Position numbers and translations under genes: made by a program
NCBI RefSeq assembly: GCF_001571045.1
Contig: NZ_BCSV01000003.1
Span: 62,001-126,000 of the forward strand
Length of the DNA stretch: 64,000 bases
Direction of reading: 5' to 3'
Source: Curtobacterium ammoniigenes NBRC 101786
GTDB taxonomy: Bacteria > Actinomycetota > Actinomycetes > Actinomycetales > Microbacteriaceae
Notes under the pieces: generated by a model
Told to the model about the DNA's origin: nothing
Database searches by the model: none
The model's input: only the letters and a program-made list of their open reading frames with translations
Shown: positions 16,639 through 27,375 of the stretch, piece after piece
Layout of the letters: each line of letters starts with the position of its first letter
How positions within the stretch are numbered: position 1 is the first letter of the stretch

Positions 16639-18663
16639 GTGACCGAGCAAGTCGACCCCGCCGATGACAACGCAGTGCCGCAGGCACCGAGCAGCGTGAC
16701 GGCGACCACGGACACGACCGGCGCAGACCTGTTCGCGGCGGACCGTCGGGTCGTGGCTGTCCGGGTCGATGGTCGTCTCCTCGACCTCGCAGCGGCCGTG
16801 CACGAAGGGCAGATCGCCGAGCCGGTCACGCTCGCCGAGCAGGACGGGCTGGACATCCTCCGTCACTCGACCGCACACGTACTCGCGCAGGCCGTGCAGT
16901 CGATCAACCCGGACGCGAAGCTCGGGATCGGTCCGCCGATCACCGACGGCTTCTACTACGACTTCGACGTCGCTGAGCCCTTCACTCCGGACGACCTCAA
17001 GGCCATCGAGAAAGCGATGGACCGGATCATCCGTCAGGGGCAGCGCTTCTCGCGCGTCGTCGTGACCGAGGCAGAGGCCCGGGAACGCATGGCCGACGAG
17101 CCGTTCAAGCTCGAGCTCATCGGGCTCAAGGGCGCTGCGGCGGACGGCGACTCGGGCGAGAGCGTCGAGGTCGGCGCCGGTGAGCTCACCGTGTATGAGA
17201 ACGTCGATCCGAAGACCGGCGCGGTGGTCTGGCAGGACCTCTGCCGCGGCCCGCACCTTCCGAACACGCGGGTCATCGGCAACGCTGCGAAGCTCATGCG
17301 TGTCGCCGCTGCGTACTGGCGCGGCTCTGAGAAGAACCCCCAGCTCCAGCGCATCTACGGCACCGCCTGGCCGGACAAGGAGCAGCTCCGCGCCTATCTC
17401 GAGCGGCTCGAAGAAGCCGCGAAGCGTGACCACCGGAAGCTCGGCAACGAACTGGACCTATTCTCGTTCCCCGACGAGATCGGCTCAGGCCTCGCCGTCT
17501 TCCACCCGAAGGGCGGGATCATCCGCCGGGTGATGGAGGACTACTCGCGCCGCCGTCACGAAGAAGAGGGCTACTCGTTCGTCTACACCCCGCATATCAC
17601 CAAGGGGGAGCTGTTCGAGGTGTCCGGGCATCTCGGTTGGTACAAGGACGGAATGTTCCCGGCCATGCACCTCGACGAGGCGAAGGACGACGACGGCAAC
17701 ATCACGCGGCGCGGGGCGGACTACTACCTGAAGCCGATGAACTGCCCGATGCACATCCTCGTGTATCGATCGCAGCCACGCTCCTACCGCGACCTCCCGC
17801 TTCGGCTGTTCGAGTTCGGCACGGTCTACCGCAACGAGAAATCCGGGGTGATCCACGGGCTGACCCGCGTCCGCGGTATGACCCAGGACGACGCGCACAT
17901 CTTCACGACGAAGGAGCGCATGAAGGATGAGCTGACCACCACGCTCAACTTCGTGCTCTCGCTCCTCCGCGATTACGGCCTCGACGACTTCTACCTCGAG
18001 CTCTCGACGAAGGACCCGGACAAGTACGTCGGTTCCGATGAGGTGTGGGAGGAAGCAACCGAGACGCTTCGTCAGGTGGCGGAGGAGTCCGGCCTCGAAC
18101 TCGTCCCGGATCCGGGCGGCGCGGCCTTCTACGGACCGAAGATCTCCGTGCAGGCGCGTGACGCGATCGGGCGCACGTGGCAGATGTCGACCGTGCAGCT
18201 CGACTTCAACCTGCCGGAGCGGTTCGATCTCGAGTACACGGCGGCAGACGGATCGCGGCAGCGCCCGGTCATGATTCACCGGGCCCTGTTCGGGTCAATC
18301 GAACGATTCTTCGGCGTGCTCACCGAGCACTATGCCGGAGCCTTCCCGGCGTGGCTCGCGCCGGTTCAGGTCGTCGGCATCCCGGTTGCCGGGGAGTACG
18401 GCGAGTACCTCGACGAGGTCGTCGCAGAACTCCGCGGGCACGGTGTGCGCGCCGAGGTCGACCACTCCGACGACCGGATGCAGAAGAAGATCCGGACGCA
18501 CACCAAGCAGAAAGTGCCGTTCATGCTGATTGCCGGCGCGGAGGATCGCGACCAGCGGGCGGTGAGCTTCCGGTTCCGGGACGGCACGCAAGACAACGGT
18601 GTGCCGGTCCAGGCAGCCGTCGAGCGGATTCTCGACGCGATCCACTCGCGCGCCCAGGTCTGA
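16639..18663 (+). CDS. thrS: Threonine-tRNA ligase
   Basis: A 674-residue class II aminoacyl-tRNA synthetase. A TGS domain (about 40-95) is followed by the editing domain with [12 protein letters not shown], which carries the HxxxH metal site, and by [13 protein letters not shown]. The catalytic core has [16 protein letters not shown] with the zinc Cys, [22 protein letters not shown] (motif 2), and [14 protein letters not shown] with [15 protein letters not shown] (motif 3). An anticodon-binding domain ends the protein. The GTG start has AGAGGAG about 12 bases upstream. It begins the conserved actinobacterial thrS-HIT-pdxST-yebC-ruvCAB run. No T-box leader is present. Confidence 0.95.
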   Translation: MTEQVDPADDNAVPQAPSSVTATTDTTGADLFAADRRVVAVRVDGRLLDLAAAVHEGQIAEPVTLAEQDGLDILRHSTAHVLAQAVQSINPDAKLGIGPPITDGFYYDFDVAEPFTPDDLKAIEKAMDRIIRQGQRFSRVVVTEAEARERMADEPFKLELIGLKGAAADGDSGESVEVGAGELTVYENVDPKTGAVVWQDLCRGPHLPNTRVIGNAAKLMRVAAAYWRGSEKNPQLQRIYGTAWPDKEQLRAYLERLEEAAKRDHRKLGNELDLFSFPDEIGSGLAVFHPKGGIIRRVMEDYSRRRHEEEGYSFVYTPHITKGELFEVSGHLGWYKDGMFPAMHLDEAKDDDGNITRRGADYYLKPMNCPMHILVYRSQPRSYRDLPLRLFEFGTVYRNEKSGVIHGLTRVRGMTQDDAHIFTTKERMKDELTTTLNFVLSLLRDYGLDDFYLELSTKDPDKYVGSDEVWEEATETLRQVAEESGLELVPDPGGAAFYGPKISVQARDAIGRTWQMSTVQLDFNLPERFDLEYTAADGSRQRPVMIHRALFGSIERFFGVLTEHYAGAFPAWLAPVQVVGIPVAGEYGEYLDEVVAELRGHGVRAEVDHSDDRMQKKIRTHTKQKVPFMLIAGAEDRDQRAVSFRFRDGTQDNGVPVQAAVERILDAIHSRAQV

Positions 18664-18664
18664 C

Positions 18665-19225
18665 ATGGCCGAGGACGACTCGTACGTCATCCGTTCGACG
18701 GCCGACGCAGCGGCCGTGCCGGACGCCTTTCAGCGACTCTGGACTCCGCACCGCACGGCCTACATGGAGTCCGGCCGGGCGGGCGACGGACGCGGAGCCA
18801 ATGACGACTGTCCATTCTGCGATGCCCCGCACCGAGCGGACGAGGACAGCCTGATCGTCGCCCGTGGCACCCACGTCTACGCACTGCTCAACCTCTATCC
18901 GTACAACAACGGTCACCTGCTCATCTGCCCGTACCGGCACGTGTCGCTCTACGACGACGCCACCGAGGCGGAGACCGCCGAGATGTCCGCGATGACACAG
19001 ACGGCGATGCGGGTGCTTCGGGCGGTCGCCCACTGCGATGGCTTCAACATCGGCATGAACCAGGGCGCGGTCGCTGGTGCTGGAATCGCGGCCCACCTGC
19101 ACCAGCACGTCGTGCCGAGGTGGGAATCCGACGCCAACTTCTTCCCGATCATCGCGCGGACGAAGGCGATCTCGCAGCTCCTCGGTGACACCCGGCGTCT
19201 TGTCGCCGAAGCCTGGCCGTCGTGA
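18665..19225 (+). CDS. HIT family hydrolase/phosphorylase
   Basis: A 186-residue histidine-triad protein starting one base after the thrS stop. The triad is HLHQHVVPRW near residue 142. An upstream CPFCDAPH at about 48-55 may bind zinc, and NLYPYNNGHLLICP is the conserved nucleotide-binding strand. The mycobacterial gene in this place (Rv2613c, next to thrS) is a diadenosine tetraphosphate phosphorylase, and the same role is a reasonable inference here. The close spacing suggests translational coupling to thrS. Confidence 0.9.
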   Translation: MAEDDSYVIRSTADAAAVPDAFQRLWTPHRTAYMESGRAGDGRGANDDCPFCDAPHRADEDSLIVARGTHVYALLNLYPYNNGHLLICPYRHVSLYDDATEAETAEMSAMTQTAMRVLRAVAHCDGFNIGMNQGAVAGAGIAAHLHQHVVPRWESDANFFPIIARTKAISQLLGDTRRLVAEAWPS

Positions 19226-19239
19226 CCGGCGACCGGCTC

Positions 19240-19245
19240 TAAGAT
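19240..19245 (+). promoter_or_regulatory. Putative -10 element of pdxS
   Basis: TAAGAT lies ten bases before the pdxS ATG, predicting a leader of only a few bases. No clear -35 and no Shine-Dalgarno sequence were seen. Confidence 0.3.
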
Positions 19246-19255
19246 TGTCTGCATC

Positions 19256-20197
19256 ATGAGCGACAGCACCGCAGCAAGCACCCCCGCCGGCACCGACACG
19301 CCCGAAGGTGCGACTTCGATCACGGGATCCTCGCGCGTCAAGCGCGGCCTCGCCGAGATGCTCAAGGGCGGCGTCATCATGGACGTCGTCACCGCGGACC
19401 AGGCGAAGATCGCCGAAGACGCGGGCGCGTCGGCAGTCATGGCGCTCGAGCGCGTTCCTGCCGACATTCGCGCCCAGGGCGGCGTGGCCCGGATGTCCGA
19501 CCCGGACCTGATCGACGCCATCATCGACGCCGTCTCGATTCCAGTGATGGCGAAGGCGCGCATCGGCCACTTCGTGGAGGCGCAGGTGCTGCAGGAGCTC
19601 GGCGTCGACTACATCGACGAGTCCGAGGTGCTGTCCCCGGCGGACTATGTGAACCACATCGACAAATGGCAGTTCACCACGCCGTTCGTTTGCGGTGCCA
19701 CCAACCTGGGGGAGGCGCTGCGGCGCATCACCGAGGGCGCTGCGATGATCCGTTCCAAGGGTGAGGCCGGTACGGGCGACGTCTCCGAGGCGACGAAGCA
19801 CATCCGCACCATCAAGCGCGAGATCGCGTCGCTCCGCAGTCTGGCAGACGACGAGCTCTACGTCGCCGCCAAGGAGCTGCAGGCTCCGTACGACATCGTC
19901 CTCGAGGTCGCCCGCACCGGCAAGCTGCCCGTCGTGCTGTTCACCGCAGGAGGCGTTGCAACCCCCGCAGACGCGGCCATGATGATGCAGCTCGGCGCCG
20001 ACGGTGTTTTCGTCGGCTCAGGCATCTTCAAGTCCGGCGACCCCGCAGCGCGAGCCGCAGCGATCGTGAAGGCGACGACATTCGCCGACGACCCGAAGGT
20101 GATCGCCGAGGTCTCCCGTGGCCTCGGCGAAGCGATGGTGGGGATCAACGTCGCCGACGTGCCCGCGCCGCATCGGCTGGCCGAGCGCGGGTGGTGA
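19256..20197 (+). CDS. pdxS: Pyridoxal 5'-phosphate synthase subunit PdxS
   Basis: A 313-residue (beta-alpha)8 synthase that makes PLP from ribose 5-phosphate, glyceraldehyde 3-phosphate and ammonia in the DXP-independent route. The family's catalytic residues are present: Asp43 in [12 protein letters not shown], Lys100 in VMAKARIGH, and the second Lys in [12 protein letters not shown]. The first 25 residues are a Ser/Thr-rich extension seen in actinobacterial PdxS. It overlaps pdxT, which supplies ammonia, and the two form the usual dodecameric complex. Confidence 0.96.
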   Translation: MSDSTAASTPAGTDTPEGATSITGSSRVKRGLAEMLKGGVIMDVVTADQAKIAEDAGASAVMALERVPADIRAQGGVARMSDPDLIDAIIDAVSIPVMAKARIGHFVEAQVLQELGVDYIDESEVLSPADYVNHIDKWQFTTPFVCGATNLGEALRRITEGAAMIRSKGEAGTGDVSEATKHIRTIKREIASLRSLADDELYVAAKELQAPYDIVLEVARTGKLPVVLFTAGGVATPADAAMMMQLGADGVFVGSGIFKSGDPAARAAAIVKATTFADDPKVIAEVSRGLGEAMVGINVADVPAPHRLAERGW

Positions 20198-20832
20198 GTC
20201 CGGCCTCCGGACCGCGAATCGGCGTCCTTGGCATCCAGGGCGACTTCCGCGAGCACATCGCGTCCCTGCGCGCGCTCGGCGCCGACGCAGTGCTCCTGCG
20301 CCGTCCCGAGGAGCTCGCGGCGCTTGACGGGGTTGTGATCCCCGGCGGCGAATCGTCAGTCATGGACAAGCTCACGCGGTCATTTGGGCTGGCTGCGCCG
20401 CTGCGCGATGCGCTGCGCAGCGGCCTCCCGGCCTATGGAACCTGTGCTGGGATGATAATGCTCGCCGCCGGACTCGCGAATCCCATCGCGGGTCAGGAGA
20501 CGCTCGGCGTCCTCGACGTCAGCGTCCGGCGGAACGCGTTCGGCGCGCAGAACGAGTCGTTCGAGATCGACATCCCGATGCCTGCGCTCGGGGAACGACC
20601 GGTCCACGCCGTGTTCATCCGCGCTCCGGTCGTGGAGACCCACGGCGACGCCGTCGAAGTGCTCGGGGCGCTCCCAGACGGGCGGGCGGTCGCCGTCCAG
20701 CAGGGGAACATCCTCGCCTCCGCATTCCATCCAGAGGTGGTCGCGGGGGAGGACCGGTTCCACCGTCGATTCCTGGAGATCATCGAACGGGCGCAGTGCT
20801 CCAGCAACGGCGAGCGCGAACCTGCCCGGTAG
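20194..20832 (+). CDS. pdxT: Pyridoxal 5'-phosphate synthase glutaminase subunit PdxT
   Basis: A 212-residue class I glutamine amidotransferase feeding ammonia to PdxS. The conserved residues are [25 protein letters not shown], the nucleophile Cys84 in [10 protein letters not shown], and the His-Glu of [10 protein letters not shown]. The GTG at 20194 gives a GTGA overlap with the pdxS stop; a GTG one codon earlier is also possible. The overlap and the constant pairing with pdxS make the function secure. Confidence 0.95.
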   Translation: MSPASGPRIGVLGIQGDFREHIASLRALGADAVLLRRPEELAALDGVVIPGGESSVMDKLTRSFGLAAPLRDALRSGLPAYGTCAGMIMLAAGLANPIAGQETLGVLDVSVRRNAFGAQNESFEIDIPMPALGERPVHAVFIRAPVVETHGDAVEVLGALPDGRAVAVQQGNILASAFHPEVVAGEDRFHRRFLEIIERAQCSSNGEREPAR

Positions 20833-20895
20833 ACTGGACGCCGACGTTTCCGCGGCACGCGCCGCGCGCACGCAAGCGACATCGCAAGGAGAACC

Positions 20896-21660
20896 GTGTC
20901 CGGGCATTCCAAGTGGGCAACGACCAAGCACAAGAAGGCCGTCATCGACCAGCGGCGCGCGAAGTCGTTCGCCAAGCTGATCAAGAACATCGAGGTCGCC
21001 GCGAAGATGGGCGGCGCCGACCTCACCGGCAACCCGACGCTTGTCGACGCGGTTCAGAAGGCGAAGAAGACGTCTGTTCCGAACGACAACATCGATCGTG
21101 CCATTAAGCGTGGCGCGGGGCTCACCGGCGAGTCCATCGACTACCAGACCATCATGTACGAGGGCTACGGCCCGAACGGTGTGGCACTGCTGATCGAGTG
21201 CCTCACCGATAACAAGAACCGTGCGGCCGCGGAAGTGCGCACCGCGATGACGCGGAACGGCGGAACCATGGCCGATCCGGGGAGCGTCGCCTACAACTTC
21301 AGCCGCAAGGGCGTGATTGCCGTCAGCAAGGTCGACGGGCTGAGCGAAGACGATTTGCTCGCGGCAGTGCTCGATGCCGGCGCGGAAGAGGTCGTCGATC
21401 AGGGCGGCGGCTTCGAGGTCATCACCGAGGCCACCGACCTCGTTCAGGCTCGTACGGCCCTGCAGGACGCAGGCATCGACTACGACTCCGCGGACGCCGA
21501 ATTCGTGCCCGGCTTGAAGATCGAGGTCGACGCCGAGACTGCCAGAAAGGTCTTCCGACTGATTGATGCGCTTGAGGACAGCGATGACGTGCAGAACGTC
21601 TACGCGAACTTCGACATCACCGCCGATGTGCAAGCCGAGCTCGACGCTGACGAGGACTGA
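20896..21660 (+). CDS. YebC/TACO1 family protein
   Basis: A 254-residue YebC/PmpR family protein. It starts [20 protein letters not shown], followed by [17 protein letters not shown] and [19 protein letters not shown], all strongly conserved. Members have been described as DNA-binding regulators and, more recently, as factors relieving ribosome stalling at proline-rich stretches. Which applies here cannot be decided. The GTG start has AAGGAG seven bases upstream. It lies upstream of ruvC in the usual actinobacterial position. Confidence 0.93.
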   Translation: MSGHSKWATTKHKKAVIDQRRAKSFAKLIKNIEVAAKMGGADLTGNPTLVDAVQKAKKTSVPNDNIDRAIKRGAGLTGESIDYQTIMYEGYGPNGVALLIECLTDNKNRAAAEVRTAMTRNGGTMADPGSVAYNFSRKGVIAVSKVDGLSEDDLLAAVLDAGAEEVVDQGGGFEVITEATDLVQARTALQDAGIDYDSADAEFVPGLKIEVDAETARKVFRLIDALEDSDDVQNVYANFDITADVQAELDADED

Positions 21661-21666
21661 TCACCG

Positions 21667-22284
21667 ATGCTCCGGGTGTTGGGGGTCGACCCGGGGCTGA
21701 CTCGGTGCGGGGTCGGCGTCGTCGATGTCGCCGCGGATCGTCGCGCGAGCCTTGTTGCCGTGTCCGTCGTCCGCACGCCGACCGACATGCCCCTCGAACA
21801 CCGTCTTGTGCAGATCGCTGCAGGTATCGCCGCCGCGATCGACGAGTTCGCACCGGACGCTGTGGCTGTAGAGCGCGTCTTCGCCCAGGCGAATGTCCGC
21901 ACGGTGATGGGAACCGCGCAGGCCTCCGGGCTCGCATTGCACGCTGCCGCATCACAGGGGATCCCAGTCGGCCTCCACACCCCATCGGAGGTCAAGGCCG
22001 CCGTGACCGGGTACGGCAATGCCGACAAGCGGCAGGTCCAGGCCATGATCGCGCGCATCCTCGGCCTCGCCTCCCCGCCGAAGCCGGCAGACGCGGCTGA
22101 CGCGCTCGCGCTCGCGGTCTGCCATGCCTGGAGGCTCGGCGCACCCGCCGCCGCATCCACCGGCACGAGCGTGCAGACTCCGGCGCAGCGTGCCTGGGCG
22201 GCCGCGGAGCAGCAGGCGCGCCGGGTGCCCGCGCAGCTGTCGGCCGCGCGTGGCGTGCCCAGAAACGTCGGTGGAGCCTCCTAG
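21667..22284 (+). CDS. ruvC: Crossover junction endodeoxyribonuclease RuvC
   Basis: A 205-residue Holliday-junction resolvase. The acidic active site is visible: Asp8 in [11 protein letters not shown], Glu in [13 protein letters not shown], and the C-terminal Asp pair in [13 protein letters not shown]. About 30 residues after the catalytic core form a basic, Ala/Gln-rich tail, longer than the 173-residue E. coli protein but common in actinobacteria. It starts six bases after yebC and is followed by ruvA and ruvB. The RuvABC complex migrates and cuts junctions during recombination repair. Confidence 0.95.
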   Translation: MLRVLGVDPGLTRCGVGVVDVAADRRASLVAVSVVRTPTDMPLEHRLVQIAAGIAAAIDEFAPDAVAVERVFAQANVRTVMGTAQASGLALHAAASQGIPVGLHTPSEVKAAVTGYGNADKRQVQAMIARILGLASPPKPADAADALALAVCHAWRLGAPAAASTGTSVQTPAQRAWAAAEQQARRVPAQLSAARGVPRNVGGAS

Positions 22285-22293
22285 GCTCGGGAC
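22282..22293 (+). promoter_or_regulatory. Putative -10 element before ruvA
   Basis: TAGGCT at 22282-22287 lies six bases before the ruvA ATG, at the distance expected for a leaderless transcript starting at the A of ATG. An internal promoter for ruvAB is possible besides read-through from ruvC. Confidence 0.3.
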
Positions 22294-22908
22294 ATGATCG
22301 CGAGTCTCCGGGGTGCCTGTATCGACATTTCCGGGTCCTCGATCGTGGTCGATGTCGGCGGTGTCGGCTACGCGGTCACTGTCACGCCGGCGCATGCGCT
22401 GACGATCCGGCTGGGGTCAGAGGTCTCGCTGCGCACTGCCTTGATCGTCCGTGACGACGAGTTCGCCCTGTTCGGGTTCGAGTCGGCGGACGCGCTCCGC
22501 GTGTTCGATCTGCTTCGGAGCGTGTCCGGCGTCGGCCCGAAGTCCGCGATGGGCGTGCTCGCCGTGATGTCTCCGGCGGAGGTCGCTGCCGCTGTCGGAG
22601 CCGAGAACGATGCCGCGTTCCGCAAAGTCAGCGGTATCGGTCCGAAGACGGCCAAGCTCATCGTTGTCGCGCTCGCGGGCAAGCTCGTGTCGTTCGAACA
22701 TGCGGACGCCTCTGCTCCAGTGTCTGGCGCGCATCCGGCGGCTGCCGACGTGATCGAGGCGCTCGTCGGACTCGGATGGAAAGACGATGCCGCGACCTCG
22801 GCAGTCGACGATGCAATCGCTGCGAATCCGAATGCAGCCAGTCTCGGTGCCCAGGCGCTGCTTCGCGCCGCACTCGGCACCCTACGACCGTCCGGTGCGG
22901 CACGATGA
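22294..22908 (+). CDS. ruvA: Holliday junction branch migration protein RuvA
   Basis: A 204-residue junction-binding protein. Domain I is the OB fold ([28 protein letters not shown]). Domain II has tandem helix-hairpin-helix motifs ([17 protein letters not shown] and [16 protein letters not shown]). Domain III at the end ([21 protein letters not shown]) contacts RuvB. Length is standard. The stop overlaps the ruvB start (ATGA), coupling the two subunits. Confidence 0.95.
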   Translation: MIASLRGACIDISGSSIVVDVGGVGYAVTVTPAHALTIRLGSEVSLRTALIVRDDEFALFGFESADALRVFDLLRSVSGVGPKSAMGVLAVMSPAEVAAAVGAENDAAFRKVSGIGPKTAKLIVVALAGKLVSFEHADASAPVSGAHPAAADVIEALVGLGWKDDAATSAVDDAIAANPNAASLGAQALLRAALGTLRPSGAAR

Positions 22909-23951
22909 GCGGCGATCTCACGGCGGCCACCCCAGAGTCGGAGGCGGAGCTCGCGTTCGAGGGTGCGATGCGTCCGCGCTCGTTGTCCGAATTCGTCGGA
23001 CAGCGGAAAGTGCGCGGTCAGCTCGAGCTGCTTTTGCGTGCTGCGGCGCTCCAGGAGCGGACCCCCGACCACATCCTGCTCGCCGGTCCGCCCGGCCTCG
23101 GCAAGACGACGCTCGCCATGATCGTCGCGCACGAGTCGAATCGGCCGCTCCGGCTGTCGAGTGGGCCGGCCATCCAGCACGCCGGCGACCTTGCGGCGGT
23201 GCTCTCGTCGCTCGTTCCCGGCGAGGTCCTGTTCGTCGATGAGATCCACCGCATGGCGCGATCGGCGGAGGAGATGCTCTATCTCGCGATGGAGGACTTC
23301 CGGATCGACATCATGGTCGGCAAAGGCGCCGGCGCGACGAGCATCCCGCTGGATCTGGCACCGTTCACGCTCGTTGCCGCGACGACGCGGTCCGGACTTC
23401 TCCCGAACCCGCTGCGCGACCGGTTCGGCTTCACGGCGCATCTGGAGTTTTACGACCACGACGAGCTCGAGCGCGTGCTCGTGCGTGCGGCGGGTCTTCT
23501 CGGTCTCGATTTCGACCGAATCGCGCTGCGGGAGATCGCCGAACGCTCCCGCGGCACGCCACGTATTGCCAACCGGCTTCTTCGCCGGGTTCGCGACTAT
23601 GCGCTCGTGCATCAGCCGGATCGCGGCATCGACGCCGTCCGCGGCGCGCTGGATCTGTACGACGTCGATGCCCTTGGACTCGATCGGCTCGACCGCGCGG
23701 TCGTCGAGAACATGCTGGACCGCTTCGATGGGGGACCGGTCGGGCTGAACACGCTCGCGCTCGCCGTCGGTGAGGAAAGCGAGACGATCGAATCAGTGGT
23801 TGAGCCGTTTCTCGTGCGCGTCGGCCTCGTCACCCGGACGCCGCGCGGGCGCGTGGCCACCGACCGTGCCTGGTCGCATTTCGGACGCACACGGCAGCAT
23901 CGGGCAGTCCCGGGCGCGCCCGCGCTCTTCGATGACGGCGGCCACGACTGA
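22905..23951 (+). CDS. ruvB: Holliday junction branch migration ATPase RuvB
   Basis: A 348-residue AAA+ motor that drives branch migration with RuvA. It shows [11 protein letters not shown], Walker [16 protein letters not shown], Walker [11 protein letters not shown], sensor 1 [11 protein letters not shown], the arginine finger region PLRDRFGF, and a C-terminal winged helix ending [16 protein letters not shown]. The ATG at 22905 overlaps the ruvA stop; the frame is open upstream but that part belongs to ruvA. A 126-base gap to yajC follows. Confidence 0.96.
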   Translation: MSGDLTAATPESEAELAFEGAMRPRSLSEFVGQRKVRGQLELLLRAAALQERTPDHILLAGPPGLGKTTLAMIVAHESNRPLRLSSGPAIQHAGDLAAVLSSLVPGEVLFVDEIHRMARSAEEMLYLAMEDFRIDIMVGKGAGATSIPLDLAPFTLVAATTRSGLLPNPLRDRFGFTAHLEFYDHDELERVLVRAAGLLGLDFDRIALREIAERSRGTPRIANRLLRRVRDYALVHQPDRGIDAVRGALDLYDVDALGLDRLDRAVVENMLDRFDGGPVGLNTLALAVGEESETIESVVEPFLVRVGLVTRTPRGRVATDRAWSHFGRTRQHRAVPGAPALFDDGGHD

Positions 23952-24077
23952 CGGCGTCCACAGCGTTCGGCCCGGTACAGGACCGTGCTCTAGACTGCTA
24001 CGGCCCCGCCGGGGCACGGTCGAAGCGGCCCATCATCTGATGCTGCCTCGGCGATCAACACAGAAGGCAATCTCATC

Positions 24078-24467
24078 ATGAACATTCTGCTCATCGTCAT
24101 TCTCGTTGGGTTCGCGGCCTTTCTGTTCTGGAACAGCCGCAAGCGCAAGAAGCAGCAGGCCGAGATGGCATTGCAGATGGTTCCCGGCGCTCGGGTCATG
24201 CTGTCGTTCGGGCTGTACGGGCGACTGATCTCCATCAACGAGGAGCAGACCACCGCGGACGTCGAGATCGCACCGGGAACAACCATCACGGTGCACCGTC
24301 AAACGCTCGCTCGCGTTGTCGAGGAGCCCACCGACACACCGATCGTGGATGCCGACGCGCCGGTCGTTGCGCCCGAGCCGCTCGCGGAAACCACCGAGCC
24401 CGAATACGGCGAGCGTGCGGACAGCGCAGCGGAAATCGACGCCGCCAAGCGCGCGAACGACGACTGA
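24078..24467 (+). CDS. yajC: Preprotein translocase subunit YajC
   Basis: A 129-residue Sec accessory protein. One N-terminal membrane helix (residues 1-18, NILLIVILVGFAAFLFWNSRKRKK) is followed by the conserved cytoplasmic strand ALQMVPGARVMLSFGLYGRLISI and an acidic Ala/Glu-rich tail. It precedes secD and secF in the conserved order and associates with SecDF. A TAGACT about 80 bases upstream could be the -10 of a yajC-secDF promoter. Confidence 0.9.
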   Translation: MNILLIVILVGFAAFLFWNSRKRKKQQAEMALQMVPGARVMLSFGLYGRLISINEEQTTADVEIAPGTTITVHRQTLARVVEEPTDTPIVDADAPVVAPEPLAETTEPEYGERADSAAEIDAAKRANDD

Positions 24468-24554
24468 GCCCTTCGCCGGCAGGTTCGATACCCGAGCCTC
24501 CCGATCCATTCTCGCGGCGCCTCGCCGCACTGAACAGAAAGACGAGACGCGCAG

Positions 24555-26306
24555 GTGGCACGACGAACGACGCCCGTCCGGAAGGCGCTCCGCTCACTCA
24601 CCTGGCTGATCGTGATCCTCGCCGGTCTCGGCGTGCTCAACGGCACGGCCACGGTCCTCGCGAACACCGTCGGTGGCGCTGGCGCCTGGTACGCGGGTGC
24701 CGGTTGGGCGCCGAAACTCGGCCTCGACCTGCAGGGCGGCACGCAGCTCACGATGGCCGCGAACGACACGTCGGGGAAAACCGTCACCTCGCAGCAACTG
24801 AGCCAGGCTGTTGCGATCATCCGTGAGCGTGTCAATGCATCCGGTGTCTCGGAGGCGCAGGTCAACACGCAGGGCGCGAACAACATCGTCGTGTCGATCC
24901 CTGGTTCGCCGAGCAAGTCGACGATCCAGCGGATCGAGACCGCGGCCCGCCTGACGTTCCGTCCAGTGCTGTATACGACCGCGGCGACGAACACTGCGGT
25001 GGGCGGCAAGGGGGCGAACGCCTCCGCGTCGCCGACGCCCTATTCGCCGCCGGCCACGCTGTCATCCACCCCGACCGCGAAGCCGACGAACGGTTCCGAC
25101 CTCGCGTGGGTGACGCCCAAGCTGCAGAACCTCTACGACAACTACAACTGCGCCGCACCGGACAACGTGTCGCAGGCGCCGGACAACAAGCCGCTCGTCA
25201 CCTGCGACTCGACTGGCCAGAACAAGTACATCCTGGGGCCGGTCGAGGTCGAAGGAAAGGACATCAAGAACGCGACGTCGGGCCTTGCCACGAGTTCGCA
25301 GGGAGTCACGACCGGGGAATGGGCCGTGAACCTGTCGTTCAACGGCACCGGTACGAAGGCGTTCAGCACGGTCACGAGTCGTCTCGTCGGGCTGACCGCT
25401 CCGCGGAACCAGTTCGCGATCGTCCTCGACGGAACGATCATCAGCGCTCCGGCGACGAACGCGGCCATCACGAACGGCCAAGCCCAGATCACGGGGTCCT
25501 TCACCGCTGAGAGTGCAAAGTCGCTTGCCGATCAGCTGAAGTTCGGTGCGCTTCCGATCAGCTTCACCGTGCAGTCGAACGAGCACATCTCCGCGACCCT
25601 CGGTTCGGCACAGCTCATCGGGGGGCTGATCGCGGGCCTGATCGGGTTGATCCTCGTCGTGATCTACTCGATCGTGCAGTACCGCGCACTGGCATTCGTG
25701 ACGGTCCTCTCGCTCGCAGTATCGGCGGCGATCACGTACGGCGTGATCGCGATCCTTTCCTGGAACATCGGGTATCGCCTGTCGCTTGCCGGGGTCGCGG
25801 GCCTCATCGTCGCCATCGGCATCACCGCGGACTCGTTCATCGTTTACTTCGAGCGCATTCGCGATGAGCTCCGAGACGGGAGAGCGCTGGAGTCCGCCGT
25901 CGAAGCCGGGTGGCGTCGTGCGCTTCGCACCATTCTTGCGTCGGACTCGGTGAACTTCCTCGCGGCGATCACGCTCTACGTCCTCGCCGTCTCGGACGTG
26001 AAGGGATTCGCGTTCACGCTGCTCGTCACAACCATCATCGACGTCGTCGTCGTCGCATTGTTCACACACCCCATGCTGCAACTCATTGCACGCTCGCGAT
26101 TCTTCGGAGAGGGTCACGCGTTCAGCGGCCTCGACCCCTCGGCGCTCGGCGCCGTATACCGCGGGCGCGCGCAGTTCCGCGCGCCAGTGATCGACGGCAA
26201 ACGCCAGCAGCGCAGCGCTCGTGAGGCGGTACGCCGCCAGACCATCGCAGAGCGCAAAGCCGCAGCATCCACCGGTGAATCCGACAGCGCTGAGAAGGAC
26301 TCCTGA
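24555..26306 (+). CDS. secD: Protein translocase subunit SecD
   Basis: A 583-residue RND-type membrane subunit using the proton gradient to pull exported proteins out of SecYEG. One N-terminal helix (12-33) is followed by GLDLQGGTQLTM, the SecD D1 motif. A large periplasm-side domain with a Ser/Pro/Thr-rich insert near 155-175 comes next. Five further helices start at about 355 with ATLGSAQLIGGLIAGLIGL, including the AGLIVAIGITADSFIVYFERIRDEL motif. A basic cytoplasmic tail ends the protein. The GTG start follows yajC by 87 bases, and the stop shares one base with the secF start (TGATG). Confidence 0.95.
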   Translation: MARRTTPVRKALRSLTWLIVILAGLGVLNGTATVLANTVGGAGAWYAGAGWAPKLGLDLQGGTQLTMAANDTSGKTVTSQQLSQAVAIIRERVNASGVSEAQVNTQGANNIVVSIPGSPSKSTIQRIETAARLTFRPVLYTTAATNTAVGGKGANASASPTPYSPPATLSSTPTAKPTNGSDLAWVTPKLQNLYDNYNCAAPDNVSQAPDNKPLVTCDSTGQNKYILGPVEVEGKDIKNATSGLATSSQGVTTGEWAVNLSFNGTGTKAFSTVTSRLVGLTAPRNQFAIVLDGTIISAPATNAAITNGQAQITGSFTAESAKSLADQLKFGALPISFTVQSNEHISATLGSAQLIGGLIAGLIGLILVVIYSIVQYRALAFVTVLSLAVSAAITYGVIAILSWNIGYRLSLAGVAGLIVAIGITADSFIVYFERIRDELRDGRALESAVEAGWRRALRTILASDSVNFLAAITLYVLAVSDVKGFAFTLLVTTIIDVVVVALFTHPMLQLIARSRFFGEGHAFSGLDPSALGAVYRGRAQFRAPVIDGKRQQRSAREAVRRQTIAERKAAASTGESDSAEKDS

Positions 26307-27298
26307 TGTTCAGCTTCAATCAGTTCGGTAGCGATCTCTACACCGGCAAGCGGTCGTACGACTTCGTCGGCAAGCGGCGCATCTGGTTCAGCATCGCAAT
26401 CGCGGCAGTACTCATTGCCATCATCGTTCCGTGGCTTCGTGGCGGGTTCCACCTCACCATCGACTTCACCGGTGGTTCCGAATACACGCTCTCGAACGTG
26501 AAGAACCCTGACCAGACGAAGGCCACCGCAGCGGTCGAGCAGGTGGTGCCGAAGATCATTCCGCTCGTCTCGCAGGTCGGTCAGAACGGCCTTCGCGTGC
26601 AGACGGGACAACTCACGACGTCGCAGTCAGATGCAGTCGGTGCGGCACTGGCAAAGGCCTACAACCTCCCGCAACGTGATGTCGCAGCGTCCTACATCGG
26701 TGCGACCTGGGGCTCAGACGTCCTGAATCAGGCAGTTCGCGGGCTCGTGATCTTCCTCATCCTCGCCGCCGTGTTCATGACGGTCTACTTCCGGACCTGG
26801 AAGATGTCACTGTCCGCGATGGTGGCCCTGTTGCACGACCTCATCATCACGGCAGGTGTCTACGGCATCGTCGGGTTCGAAGTGTCTCCTGCAGCGGTGA
26901 TCGGCTTCCTGACCATTCTCGGCTACTCGCTCTATGACACCGTGGTCGTCTTCGACAAGATTCGCGAGAACACCAGCCTCGAATCGAGCCGGACGTTCGC
27001 GCAGGCCGCAAACCTCGCGGTCAACCAGACCCTTGTCCGATCCATCAACACCTCGGTCGTGGCCCTCCTCCCGGTCGCGTCGATCCTCTTCATCGGCACT
27101 TACCTGCTCGGTGCCGGCACGCTTCGCGACATTGCGCTCGCGCTCTTCATCGGCATCATCGTCGGAACGTACTCGACGATCTTCATCGCCGCACCGCTGT
27201 ACACGAGCCTCCGCGTGCGGGAGCCGAAGATCCAGCGAGCCGATGCCAAAAAGGCCCAGGCGCTCGCCCGGAAGAGCCAGACGCAAGCAGCACAGTGA
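26306..27298 (+). CDS. secF: Protein translocase subunit SecF
   Basis: A 330-residue partner of SecD with six membrane helices. TM1 is at 28-47, then the external domain starts FHLTIDFTGGSEYTL. TM2-6 cover about 145-300 with TILGYSLYDTVVVFDKIREN, the conserved SecF motif. The tail is Lys/Ala/Gln-rich. The ATG overlaps the secD TGA by one base, so the two subunits are translated in a coupled way and in equal amounts. Confidence 0.95.
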   Translation: MFSFNQFGSDLYTGKRSYDFVGKRRIWFSIAIAAVLIAIIVPWLRGGFHLTIDFTGGSEYTLSNVKNPDQTKATAAVEQVVPKIIPLVSQVGQNGLRVQTGQLTTSQSDAVGAALAKAYNLPQRDVAASYIGATWGSDVLNQAVRGLVIFLILAAVFMTVYFRTWKMSLSAMVALLHDLIITAGVYGIVGFEVSPAAVIGFLTILGYSLYDTVVVFDKIRENTSLESSRTFAQAANLAVNQTLVRSINTSVVALLPVASILFIGTYLLGAGTLRDIALALFIGIIVGTYSTIFIAAPLYTSLRVREPKIQRADAKKAQALARKSQTQAAQ

Positions 27299-27375
27299 CG
27301 CCGTCGCCCGCGTGAAGCGGGCAGGACAATGACGCCGCCACGAGCATGACGCTCGCAGCACACGAGGAGAATCAC

